From Parapristionchus giblindavisi (taxonomy: Eukaryota; Nematoda; Chromadorea; Rhabditida; Diplogasteridae): a DNA stretch of 64,000 bases. Location of the stretch: the NCBI GenBank assembly GCA_943737045.1, contig CALSFV010000124.1, positions 1 to 64,000 on the forward strand. Reading direction: 5' to 3'. The notes under the pieces were generated by a model. That model was given only the letters and a program-made list of their open reading frames with translations, had not been told where the DNA came from and made no database searches. The position numbers and the translations under genes are program-made. This document shows, one piece after another, positions 33,463 to 46,100 of this stretch (its first letter is position 1; each line of letters starts with the position of its first letter).

Positions 33463-36340
33463 TCAATCGATACTTGCTATTATGAAGAAGTACATGAGAC
33501 AGAATAGTAGATAAGATGATAGAACAATAACTAATGCAATTCTCTTTTTCATTCCAATCGATGAAGTTTGAATCTGACGACGAATGGGAGTCTATAATTG
33601 AATACATATTTACGGTTATAGCTAGATCAAAGATCAAATATTTTCAGAAATTCTCGTTTCAGTTGGGGAATAGAAAACCAATATCTTATGTACTTGATTT
33701 TTGATTCATAAAAAATTCCCATATAAAAATTCTTAGCTTACATTATTATCCTGTTGATTAACAAGTTTTGTCTCAATTGAATTGGCTCCAAATCTTTTGA
33801 CGGCATATTTTTGTACAGCAATGAATGCTCGTTGACCTCCGAGGATTGGAGATACTGCAAATATTACAGTTTATTTAGTATAAATATTTAACTGACGTTA
33901 TTGTGAATGTTATCTAAAGAAATAATATATAGATGAATCTTCATATTGCATCTAATATAAAATTAAGAAATTTATTTTCAGAAAGTAAGCAAACTAAATT
34001 TTCAGAAAATTTTTCAAACACACCTATTGTAAGAGACATTTCAATGAAAATATTAAAAAATTCTTATTTAATAATATTTATGAGAAAGTGCATACATTTC
34101 TCAGCAGTTCTTGCTTGTGAGAATGAAGTTCGTGGAGATGGAGAAGGTTCTTCATCTCGAGATGGAATTGATTTATATTCTCCTCTTCCATCAACATCTA
34201 CCATTAGAGTATAACGAATACGACTGAAATTATATCAACTATGGACCATAAAATTCCATTGTCAAAAGAACCGGGGAGCTTCGACTAATTTTGAAAGAAA
34301 ACTGCGTGACTGTCCCAAAAATTGCTTTAAAATGTAGTAAAATTAAAAATTTTTTTCGCGTTTTTTCAACTCATTTGGCGAGTCTGTTTCCTCTAATCTC
34401 AAATCTCCAATATTTCCAAACTCGCATGTATGAAATATGAAATATAATGATGAATGGAGATACATAACAAAAGGAGAGATGTAACAACAACAAGTTAGTA
34501 AACAATATAAATACCGTGATGGAAGAGTGAGATCAATAACAAGAAGGATAACAGTGTGCATGAATGTTACACACAACCATAGATCAAGAAGATTAACTGC
34601 TTTTGAATCATCTCGACGAGAAAACTACAACCGATCAATAATCATTATATATCAATCGATCTATCAATCGATAAATTCATACCAATATCATGAGACAGAT
34701 CAAAGCCGCTACCGTAACTGCTACCTTGAATTATATCGATTAATCAAATAAAGAATGAAATAAATCAGTGAAACCTGAATCTTCCTTCTTTTCCATTGAG
34801 CAAAGAATACAACAGCAAATATAATAGTGGATGGAAGATACATTGATACAAGAGTTGGTAACCATGATGGAGAATATGAGAAGAATATTAATGGAGTTGG
34901 AAAATCAGCTGAATTATAGATTGATTACAAGATCTAGTTGTAAACTAACTGATTTCGAATTCGACTTGATTAACTTCAGATTCAGTTCGAAGATCACGAT
35001 GTTCTATTATACTAATCAATTCATCTAGAAATATTGATTGATCAGTGATTATCGATTTATATTCAACCTCCAGTATTTTCAAATCTTAGACTACATTGAA
35101 GTGTTTCAAAGGGAAACTTCCAACTTCGAGATGTGCATCCAATTGTTGATTTTAACCTAGATTAGATAAGTTTCAAATCAATCAAAAGATGAGAATGCAC
35201 CTATAATAAACAGTGATTCTTCCAGTATTTGGAGATAAGAATAGAGAAGGGACAACAGGATGATCAGGAGGAGGGGATAAGGAGATACGAGGACGCCATG
35301 GATCAAATTCATCTAATGGTACCTAACAATAATCAATAATTGATTATATAATCATTTTACTTATTTTTCTTGGTTATAGAACAAAGTGATCACAAAGGTT
35401 ATAGAAGTAAACAGTTCAAATAATCCATTATCGTGACTCACCAACTCAACTTTTTAACTCAAACATGTTTTTACTTAGAGTTGTGACTCACCTCAAATCT
35501 TTCAGTGAGTTCTCTCAATATGAGTCGATCATCAGAATAAGTCATTGAGATATAGATTGAATACATTAGAGATGACTAGAAATAGAAAGATGAGTCTACA
35601 TTATTATGATATTTTTGGAACAAAATCTACGGTTTCATGAAAATCAAAAGTCATGAAAAAGGAAAAAGGAAAGGAAGAAACGAAAAGGGACGAAAGGCTA
35701 GATTGAAACGAATAGATATCTTCTCTTCTTTTGAGAGTACAAATAACAATAAGATATACGTACAGGTCGTATTGGTAATGATTCGAGGATATGAACGGAT
35801 GTTTTAATTGAGAAAAATGTCCCATTTCGATTGCTCAATATATTCTCCTAAAGATATTGATTGATATCGATTGATATCATAATGATTTCTCACCGTTCCA
35901 ACTGGACGAACAGAACGAAAATAATATTTGAACTTTCGACTTAGTTCGTTTCGTTCCACTATCGTCAAACTTAATAAAAAAGTAATGATCATTATTTAAT
36001 TTATTATTTTAGGTTACTTCTTTTTTTTCCATTTTTTATGAAAAAAAGAATTCATTTCAAATCATAATTTTTGAGAAAAGAAAGAAACTCGTATGGATGC
36101 TGTTTGTTTCCATAAGTCCGAAATCCATGTTGGAACGTTGCCTTTTCAATTCTACTAAAGGACGTTTTGGATTTTTAAAGTTCTAAAACGTCTCTGTTCT
36201 GAAGTGGAAGTTAAAAATTATCGAAGTGCCTTCATAATAATTTATTTTTTGTACAGACATTTCATATATCAGATCAATCAATACCTGTTCGCCAGCTGTA
36301 CGATATACAGTATGACGATAAGGGTACAATTGGGGCGCAT
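33463..36340 (-). CDS. Cys-loop ligand-gated ion channel subunit (12 exons)
   Basis: Neurotransmitter-gated channel subunit of the plasma membrane. Exons: 36340-36285, 35969-35894, 35847-35764, 35575-35492, 35322-35201, 35156-35068, 34908-34775, 34724-34683, 34624-34515, 34223-34096, 33854-33742, 33591-33463. Phases agree throughout and give 388 residues. Residues 1-19 (MRPNCTLIVILYIVQLANS) form a signal peptide, which fixed the start. The Cys loop is at residues 148-162 (CTSRSWKFPFETLQC, 13 residues between cysteines). M1 is about 186-208 (TLVSMYLPSTIIFAVVFFAQ), M2 about 216-229 (VAVTVAALICLMIL, its own 42 bp exon), M3 about 240-262 and M4 about 362-385 (the protein ends soon after). A Ser/Pro/Arg-rich loop separates M3 and M4. 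The stretch before M2 is KRRKIQ rather than the PAR typical of anion channels or the GEK of nicotinic types, so ligand and ion selectivity cannot be called. It resembles divergent nematode lgc genes. Confidence 0.88.
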
Positions 36341-38221
36341 TCGTGATTGAAAATGGACGACGTTTCTTCATCCTTTTCCCATTTTGAAGCAACTGAATAA
36401 TAGAATGTATCATAGATTGGATTAATGTAATAATAATAATTGATAAATAAAGACAAAAGACCAATCAAAGAATTTAAGTTGCTAAGATTATGTATGATAT
36501 TTATCGCGTTTTTTATGCATTTCAAAACCTTGCAAAAACATAAAAAAAGGAAATGAACAGTAGCAAAAGAGAAGTAAATCACGATTAAATGAGAATAATA
36601 AAGATTGAATCACTCTCGATTTACATAAGAATAGAAGAGGAAATGTGGGTGTAGCGGGCAAAAAAGAGTTTGATTCAAAGAGAAAATGGAATCTTTTTCT
36701 TTCTGTGACAATGATTAGATACTATTATATAACTGTATAGATAATATAGAATATGAAAAAGACAATTCATTTATAAATACTGGTTGTGATCGTGTTATCA
36801 GCAGATAAGATTAATATCACGACAGAAACCAAAATTATTGGCCGACTCTGGAAAGCATCGCATCTAAATGCGGCATGCTTCATGCCTCGGCGTGCCGCGT
36901 TTAGGGCAGGACTGTATATGTATTATATACACGTTATATTGTTACAAATAGTAACAACGTTAGTTTTTTTTTAATTTGTAGGAATGATAAGTTTAAAATG
37001 TTTCTATTATTATGATAATGGTACTTGAACTCTTTCTATTGAATAGAAAGAAAGAAAGAAGACAATAGAATTGGAATGATTAGACCTCCAGTCTCTAATT
37101 ACAGTTGAGAAGGGAAGTAATCTGAGAAATTCAGGGAGAGGGAGAGGAAGAGGGAGACTGAACTTGCGAAAAAGGAATCAGTTTTAGAGAAGTTAATCCC
37201 CGAAACCTCGATTTTATAAAAGAAAAATTGTTCAAATTAGATTACTCAGTTCACTTTTGAAGGTGTATTAAAGTTGATAGAAACAATGAGATAATTGTCT
37301 TTTCAATATTCTCTATTCTTTCTTTGATAGATAAGAGAGAGAAATAGTGTATGAAATGAAGAGAGTAAGATAATTCCAGTGAATATGAGAAATGTGTTTG
37401 TATCAGATTAGTCGATAGAATAAGAAGAAGAAGAAGAAGAAGAGTCAATTCCCTTTGTAGAAGTTTGAAGTGGTACTACGATCATTTGTACTACCCCTTC
37501 CCTTTTTGAGACGAAGGAGAGAGAGAGGGAGAGGGAGAGGGAAGAGGAGAGGGAGAGAGAGATAGAGCGAGGGAGAGAGGAAGAAAAAGAAACCAAAGTC
37601 ATGACTCCCAAAGGGGTGACATTGGCATGCAAAAATTAGAGGGATAATAGATCGTTTCTTCCTCTTTTTAGTAGATTAACCAAATGTGAAATAAATAGAT
37701 TTAAATGTCACTGTAGTTAGTGACTGTTTTGGATCTAGAGAACAACTTCTTCCATTCCTCCCACTGTGTTCTATGAAAGCCATTTTTATTTGAAAGCGAT
37801 AGAGCATTGATTTTGAGAGAGTTTATAAATATCGTCGTCTTAGTTTTCAAAATGATGAGAAGACTTTGATACACAAAATAAAAAATTAGAAAATAGAATG
37901 GTCGTATGATTTTAGAGGATTGAATAAATGAAAGATGAATGAATGAATGGGATAAGAATGGAGATATATTTTGAATTATATTGCATGTACTACGGTTGTA
38001 ATGTGAAGACATTCAGAATATGAAGAATTGATGGAAAGAGGGAGGGGAGGAGAAGGAGAAGAGAAGGGAGAGGAGAGGAGGGGAGAAGGGGAAGAGGAGA
38101 GATTTTGAACTAGAGTAGGAAAATGAAGATGAATAGTTTAAGTGAGAGAATGGATACATTATGAGATAGGTCACCCATGACTAGTATGAGATAGATGGTA
38201 TAAAGAGGTAGAAACTATTCT

Positions 38222-38697
38222 AAGGAGAGGGAGAGGGAGAGAGATGGAGAGGGAGAGGGAGAGATCGAAGAGGGTGAGGGAGAGGGAGAGATCCAAGAGG
38301 GTGAGGGAGAGGGAGAGAGATGGAGAGGGAAAGGGAGAGATCCAAGAGGGAGAGAGGAAGGAAGAGATCAATCAGAGATTCCACTTGAATGAACGTATAT
38401 TATATAATAAGTGTGGATGAATGGCAATATGAATGAGAGAATGAGAAGATGAATAGAGAGGTTACGGTAGAATATCATTATCATACTGTATCATATTTAT
38501 TATCCTTATTTATTGATCGATAATGGCTCGTAAATGAAATAATTGATGAAGAGAAAGTGAGTAAGTAGAAGGAATGAATGGAAATGTGAATGATCAGAAA
38601 ACTTATTGATAAAAGTAGAAAGTCAATTAAGAAATAAAGGGAGAGGGAGAGGGAGAGGGAGAGGGAGAGGGAGAGGGAGAGGGAGAGGGAGAGGGAC
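38222..38697. repeat. GGGAGA hexamer tracts
   Basis: Two blocks of tandem GGGAGA (38222-38366, interrupted by TCCAAGAGGGTGA, and 38637-38697, nearly pure). Reading either strand gives long open frames of Arg-Glu or Ser-Leu that are not genes. Confidence 0.92.
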
Positions 38698-38999
38698 AGC
38701 CTTATTGGAGTGAAACTTGCCACTAAGTGTTTATTGTGGAGTAGAAACAAGAGGAGGCGAAAATGTTGTTGTATGTAAGAGAGATATATATTGAAGAATT
38801 GGATATTAAGATACTGTAGATAAGAGGAAGAAGGAGATAATAAGAGAGAAGAGAGAAGAGAATAAGGGAAGAGGAATTAAAAGACATAGAATGAAATGAT
38901 AATGTTTACTTATGAAAAAAAGAATAATGGACAGAAGAAAGAAACCGGTGGTCGTTTATGTTTAAGAGAATGAAGGAGAAGGAGAGGTAGAGGGGAGAG

Positions 39000-39215
<216 letters not shown>

Positions 39216-39286
39216 AAAAGGATGAGGAGCAAATGGGACAGATCATCGTAAATTTTGTGTGATCAAAATAATAATGTGAAAAAAAC

Positions 39287-41376
39287 GGGGGGGGGGGTGA
39301 CATTTCCGCAACCGACATTTCCGCAACGGGGAATAACTCGGCTCGTCGGGGTCCTAGAACCATGGGATGGGTATCATTGTGATCAGCATCGGTAACACTA
39401 TCATGTCACATATTGATCTTTGATCTTTGCTAACTCCGCTACATTTTTTGCAATGAGGGGTGATTTCGCTCAAAATCATCCAAGACGAGCGGGAAGGGTA
39501 TCGTTCGACTCCTCATCACATGTATATATCCAACCAATAATTGACCTTAGATCTTTTCCTACTCGGCCACATATCGGCAACAAGCTCCATCGGTCTGAAG
39601 TCGGTACCATATCCGGAACCATGTGAAACCGAGGTCCTAAAATGGATGCAACGCTCGAATGTTAATGCAGGGTGGAGCCTTTTATCGCGTCCCTCAATGC
39701 CGTTTGCCGACCGCCAAACGCGCCCCCAGAGACCCCAGAGACTCAACTTGCTGCCAAGACCCTCGCGACACGCGCACACGCGTCCATGCGATGGTGAGCT
39801 ACAGTAATCTACCGTAACCCGGTTCGGTGGGTCAGATTTCAGTTTAAATTGCAGGAATAACTAATACGTGAGTGATATGATTATAACTTATTGTAGACTA
39901 CCGTAATCTACCGTAACCCGGTTCGGCGGGTCAGATCAAGTGCGGTGGGTCAGATTTCAGTTTACAATGCAAGAATAACTAATACGTGAGTGATATGATT
40001 ATAACTTATTGTAGATTACCGTAATATACCGTAACCCGGTTCGGTGGGTCAGATCAAGTGCGTTGGGTCAGATTTCAGTTTACAATGCAGGAATAACTAA
40101 TACGTGAGTGATATGATTATAACTTATTGTAGACTACCGTAATCTACCGTAACCCAGTTCGGCGGGTCAGATTTCACCAAAAATTGTCCAAATGGTCACT
40201 AAATGCGGTCAGAGATCAACGATCAAGCCTGCGATATAATGGTGTTACTAATGCGGATCAACATTCCCATTTCACGGTACTTTATGAACTCTGATCCACC
40301 GCACTTGATCTGACCCACCGAACCGAGTTACGGTAGACTACGGTAGTTCACAATAACTTACAATCATTCCCCAGAGTAAGTGACCATTTGGACAATTTTT
40401 GGTGAAATCTGACCCACCGCACTTAATCTGACCCGCCGAACTGGGTTACGGTAGATTACGGTAGACTACAATAAGTTAAAATCATATCACTCACGTATTA
40501 GTTATTCCTGCATTGTAAACTTAAATCTGACCCACCGCACTTAATCTGACCCGCCGAACCGGGTTACGGTAGATTACGGTAGTCTACAATAAGTTATAAT
40601 CATATCACTCACCTGTTAATTATTCCTGCATTGTAAACTGAAATCTGACCCACCGCACTTAATCTGACCCGCCGAACCGGGTTACGGTAGATTACGGTAG
40701 TCTACAATAAGTTATAATCATATCACTCACGTATTAGTTATTCCTGCAATTTAAACTCAAATCTGACCCTTCGCACTTGATCTGACCCACCGAACCGGGT
40801 TACGGTAGATTACTGTAGCTCACCATCGCATGGACGCGTGTGCGCGTGTCGCGAGGGTCTTGGCAGCACGTTGAGTCTCTGGGGTCTCTGGGGGCGCGTT
40901 TGGCGGTCGACAAACGGCATTGAGGGACGCGATAAAAGGCTCCACCCTGCATTAACATTCGAGCGTTGCATCCATTTTAGGACCTCGGTTTCACATGGTT
41001 CCGGATATGGTACCGACTTCAGACCGATGGAGCTTGTTGCCGATATGTGGCCGAGTAGGAAAAGATCTAAGGTCAATTATTGGTTGGATATATACATGTG
41101 ATGAGGAGTCGAACGATACCCTTCCCGCTCGTCTTGGATGATTTTGAGCGAAATCACCCCTCATTGCAAAAATGTAGCGGAGTTAGCAAAGATCAAAGAT
41201 CAATATGTGACATGATAGTGTTACCGATGCTGATCACAATGATACCCATCCCATGGTTCTAGGACCCCGACGAGCCGAGTTATTCCCCGTTGCGGAAATG
41301 TCGGTTGCGGAAATGTCGGTTGCGGAAATGTCGGTTGCGGAAATGCCGTTGCGGAAATGTCACCCCCCCCCCCCCC
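39287..41376. mobile_element. 2.1 kb foldback element with internal tandem repeats
   Basis: The element is framed by a G run (39287-39297) and a C run (41363-41376). Its outer arms (39287 to about 39810, and about 40800 to 41376) are near-identical inverted copies. The centre is a tandem repeat of about 119 bp (CTACCGTAACCCGGTTCGG, GGGTCAGATTTCAGTTTA, AATACGTGAGTGATATGATT): about three units in one orientation, then four or five inverted after about 40270. The outer margin has 15 bp units GTTGCGGAAATGTCG, two on the left and five on the right. The mirrored 88-codon frames at 39541-39807 and 40810-41076 are two arms of the same sequence; no homology supports a gene. No transposase is present. 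Confidence 0.9.
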
Positions 41377-42248
41377 AAAAACAATTATTTTTATCTTCGT
41401 GAATTGAAGTAGCCACTCCGTGATCAGACGATGGGTTGGGAATTTTCCTCCGATCTAATTGTAAATTATTTTCCTTCCAACTCTATCTTGCGTCAAGAGA
41501 TATTCAAAACGTATAAAAAATTTTAAATACATATTATATTTCGGAGTACCTTTAGGAATTGTTTTGGTTGAGATAAATGACGAATACTTTTGACTAAAAG
41601 AAGGTGTAACCATTATCAACGATGCCTTCTTCACACTCTTTCTCTTAGTTTCAGACAACAATTGATTCACTTCCTTCAAAGGAGAAATTCAATGACATAT
41701 TGGGATTTTGCAGGATTTTCTTAAAATATATCATCGAAAGACTAAGTGAAACTAATTTTAAGATTTTTTGCACATAAAAAATCATGTGAGGAAAACGAAG
41801 ACAGAAAACTTTAACCAATGAAATGAGGAAATAGAAATGAAAATGTTTGAACTTTGTAAAAAAAGATGATGATGAGAGATATGCGCATGAATGATATAGA
41901 AGAGATTATATGAAGTGGAAGATGATTTGTACTGTTGATTATAGAGTAGAAGGAGAGGCAGGGGAGAAGGAGGGAGAGGGAGAGGAAGGGAGAGGGAGAG
42001 GAAGGGAGAGGGTGAGGAAGGTAGAGGGAGGAGCGAGAGGGAGAGGAAGGGAGAGGGAGAGAGATAGAGAACGGAGGGGTGAATTATGGAAAGGGAAGTT
42101 GGTGGATCATGGTGAGATATATTTGTGTGGAGAGTAAATGATACATATGGGAAAGATATTAGGGATGAATGAATGGATGATATCTAGTATTATGTATGAT
42201 GAAGTAAACAAGAACAACATGAAGACAAAGACTTATTTGGAAGTAGAT

Positions 42249-42482
42249 GGAGTGAGGGAGAGGGAGAGGGAGAAGAAGTGAGGGAGAGGGAGAGGGAGAG
42301 GGAGAAGAAGTGAGGGAGAGGGAGAGGGTGAAGAAGTGAGGGAGAGGGAGAGGGAGAGGGAGAAGAAGTGAGGGAGAGGGAGAGGGAGAGGGAGAAGAAG
42401 TGAGGGAGAGGGAGAGGGTGAAGAAGTGAGGGAGAGGGAGAGGGAGATTGAGAAGAAGTGAGGGAGAGGGAGAGGGAGAGTG
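42249..42482. repeat. Higher-order GGGAGA repeat
   Basis: Seven or so units of about 30-36 bp, each GAAGAAGTGAGGGAGAGGGA followed by one to three further GGGAGA, occasionally GGGTGAAG. This is a second-order tandem array made from the same hexamer. Confidence 0.9.
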
Positions 42483-42635
42483 ATATATATATTACCTCTC
42501 TTCACTCAGTCAATATTGGTAATAATAACGGATGATTATTGATCGACTCTCATTTATCAAATAAAGTATGCATACATGTATCATTACACTCTTCATTTTT
42601 ATTCTTCTTCAAATATTTTCATAAATCATTTAATA

Positions 42636-42791
42636 ATGACGTTCAAGTCTTCTCTCATTCTATTATATTCTTACTGTATTTTATTCAAAAGGAGCTATGC
42701 TCAGCATGAAACAATGCAAGTTTATAAAGCAAGAATATTAGATCACATAAAATACTGTATGAATCGTTGCCGGAAAATAGGAAATTTTTAG
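42636..42791 (+). CDS. Speculative 51-residue secreted peptide
   Basis: The ATG at 42636 opens a frame beginning MTFKSSLILLYSYCILF, a hydrophobic signal-like stretch with an A-Q junction after SYA. It is followed by a short basic tail with two cysteines (CMNRC), ending at TAG 42789-42791. There is no known family, no clear splice sites and no neighbour support. In AT-rich DNA such a frame can arise by chance. Confidence 0.18.
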   Translation: MTFKSSLILLYSYCILFKRSYAQHETMQVYKARILDHIKYCMNRCRKIGNF

Positions 42792-43102
42792 GGAAATCAC
42801 ACTTCGTAGAAAATGCTTCATCGACTAGGTGTTGTATGCCTAAGAAGAATATCAGGAGAGAAAAATAGTACGCGAATAAATATTCAGTGCAGTAAAATTT
42901 GAAAATCAATTCGGGAGCGAAATATCGCAAGCATGTGTGCAGAATATTGCACACATGAGGGTGCAGGGGTGTGTGGTGCGTGGTGCGAAATATTTATTGT
43001 CATTTGAATCGATAGGTAATATCGATCGAAATTCAAATGTTTAGCACAACTTCAACTTTTTTCTCCTTTTCTGGTAAATGTGTTTATTTGAGTATTTTCC
43101 AG

Positions 43103-43110
43103 TGATTTGG
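43103..43110 (+). promoter_or_regulatory. Leader or splice acceptor before the 43.1 kb gene
   Basis: TATTTTCCAG ends at 43102, eight bases before the ATG at 43111. This is the usual distance for a nematode spliced-leader acceptor; a cis intron from an upstream leader is equally possible. Confidence 0.5.
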
Positions 43111-46100
43111 ATGTTTAGCCAATCAAGTAGATCAGATACAGCGATCAAATCTGGACACTTCGATGAACGAGCGGTAAAGTTTCTCCTCTAAATCATATTT
43201 TAACTGTCTGATTATACTTTACCGTACAGATCGTGGTCCGAAATGACCACGATCTTTTTGGACGTCCGTCCTATACAATCATTCAACTGTATAGACTAAA
43301 TATTGATCCATTCAAGATCGTTGAGTACTGCACTGGATATGGAATCAAGAATAAGGCTTTATCTCTAAGAATCTTTGAATATTGTCCATTGAATTTGCCA
43401 TCAAGAAGATCATTGGTATTCATTCTTTAATCATTACTCACTTATCTTCACTCTTCAGTTTGGTATATTCTGTAAAGAGAGCAATGAGAAGCCTAACTAC
43501 ACAATTGGATTTATTCCGTTCAAACGTACTCCACAGAAGATTTCGGATGTGAGTATTTGTTTGTTTATGGGAAAATACAATCAACACTACAAAAATCCAT
43601 AACTCTTATCGCGTTTTATTTGAATAATTGATTAGATGTTTATTGTGAGTATTCCAGATTGTAAATGAAGTTACTCGGTCATTGGAAGGTGGAATTGAAC
43701 CTGGAATGTTCTTTATGAATTCATTTGGAAAGAAAAGAAATGGAGTTATTCTCTCTCGTTATGTATGTATTTTCTTGTTAATGCAAAGTTTTTCAATATC
43801 AAATTAAAATTGAAATAGATCATAATAAACCTGGAAATGTACTAATAGAATTGGGTATTAATAAATCAAAGGTAGTATTTAGTAATTAGTAGGTGGCACT
43901 AGGTTCTAGACAGTGAACTTTTACTCAAAGGACTTCATTCATTGAATTAGATTACAAGAAGTGTACTGTAACAGTTATCTCTCATTTCTATATATAGTGA
44001 TCAATACATTCGTCATTGTTCAGTTAGCTAGGTTACGCATTATTGTGATGAGTAACATAGACCGCTTGAACATTGATGAATTCCACATTAGCGTTTTAAA
44101 TAATAAATCAATGATATAATATAATTCCATTTCGTATAGAATTCAAGTTACAAGACGATCTAAAGTGGGTTTGCAAAAACTTTATGGCTCTTTGAAGTTG
44201 AATTACCATATGTTTAAGAGTGGATTCTCCCACTTGTCTTCATCAATTACTGTAATGTTCATTATTAATAATAATTTATTATATTTCATTCAGATAGATA
44301 CTGTTCATCATGTCCTATTCCATCAATCCTACACATTTATCGTTTGTGAAGTTGCTTATCAAGGAAATATCACAAAGGTATTATAAATATTAATCGCTTA
44401 TTACATTTTAAATATTGATTGCCATTTATACTTTTCAGGTTAGCTCAATGCAATGCGATGAAACTGATTTAACTCAAGAGGTATTTATTAAAAATTAAAT
44501 AGTTTAAAAATTAGTTTTCAATATATGAACCGTGATGATTTATTTAGATTTTCACTGGTAGTTTATTGACAAATTGTACTCGTAATGATTGTATGGATGT
44601 AGTTAATAGATACAACGAATCACTCTCATCTCAGGTAGACAAATAATCATACCCTATAGTATTGATTGATTATAGTTATATGTAATGGATCGTGATATTC
44701 TAACTCGTGATCTTGTATGTCCTCCTCGTAATGTCCTTCCTCTTGCACTAGTGAAGATTCGATTTGATTTGAAACCTCCTTTATTACCTTCACTACCTGA
44801 GTATCATAGAGTTCATGATAGATTAACACTATCATCATTATATCATAATGATATGGATGAGATATTGAAAGGTACAATACTATTTCATTTCTTCATTATG
44901 ATCATTATCTTATATGTTTCAGTCACCTTTACCAATGTTCATTGTTATTCATTTATATTCGATCGTAATGATTCAATCTATCATTTGTAAGTACTTTATA
45001 TCATTATATTATCTTGTAATTAATATTGTATATATATTATACTACCGTAATCTTTACATCGTTACAGTTATGACATAAATCTGAACACTTTTCTTGACTA
45101 TGATATCATCTTGAATACTCTATTGAAATCGATACATAATGAACCTCGTAATTCATTGATCTTCAAAGGAAACATAACAGTCCCCAAGGAAGACATCTTC
45201 AATGTTCATTCTTCATCTATTTATATATTATCTTTATTTAAATTATTTAGGTTGTTACTTTCCCTGATGTCATGTATGCTAATTATTTCTTCTTGAAAGA
45301 CTCCAATCCTCAATTTAAACTATTGATTGATGATATGATCAGAAGAAATAAGGTATATCATTAATTCTGTGGAAGATTAATGAAAGTCCATAGCTATAAA
45401 TCGACTTCATCTAAATATCGTTTCCTTTCACTCAGAACAATTCACCCAAATGGACTATCCTAAAAAGATTTAAAAAATGAATTGTACTCTGTCCGATCCT
45501 TTTTCCACTCTTATCTCCATTCTTAATTCACTCATCTATTATCTACCTTTTTCTTATAGACTCTAGTCTCTCGTAATAAATTAGCGATATCGATTGCCAT
45601 TCCATCCTCAGATCTAGCTAATCGATTAGGATTACCATGGTATCTTGTAGTTTGTCGTTTGTTCGATAAATGGAGAGTACTGTAATATTATCTCTTTTTA
45701 GGATGTATGATAATGTAATTCATTTGATTGTTCTCTCTCATCGACCAATCAAAGCTGCCTTTGGTCATAAATCAATACCGTATGTTGTATTCATTTATGA
45801 GTATTACTGTATCTAATTGAGCATCGATTGATTATAGAGAAAGGAAGATCGATCATAATAAGAATAACACTATCTTCTCGGATTTCTTAGTCAATTTTAT
45901 GAAGGAAATACCTCCATATGAAGCTAAGATTAGAAGAAAAGAATCATATGGTTAGAGAATTTGAATGATTTATCTAGATTGTAAATTGAATATGTTAGTA
46001 AATAGTATGGATTGTTGAATGAATGACTATATCTATAAGTGCCGAATCTCATGTGAACATTTTAATCAATAATTTAATGCTTACCGTGTATAATATAATG

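Larger units (their letters stand above)
41377..43102. other. Intergenic with GGGAGA tracts and possible minor frames
   Basis: Purine tracts at about 41950-42065 and 42249-42482 (units GAGGGAGAGGGAGAAGAAGT). The minus-strand frame 41455-41679 contains a plausible exon (SETKRKSVKKASLIMVTP, followed at 41550 by a GGTACTCC donor-like site), but no partner exon was found. It may be a remnant. Confidence 0.5.

Noticed and set aside
39516..41101. Four mirrored frames of 87-88 codons that look conserved
   Set aside because: The similarity is only because the foldback arms are inverted copies; both strands are open and no homology is seen.
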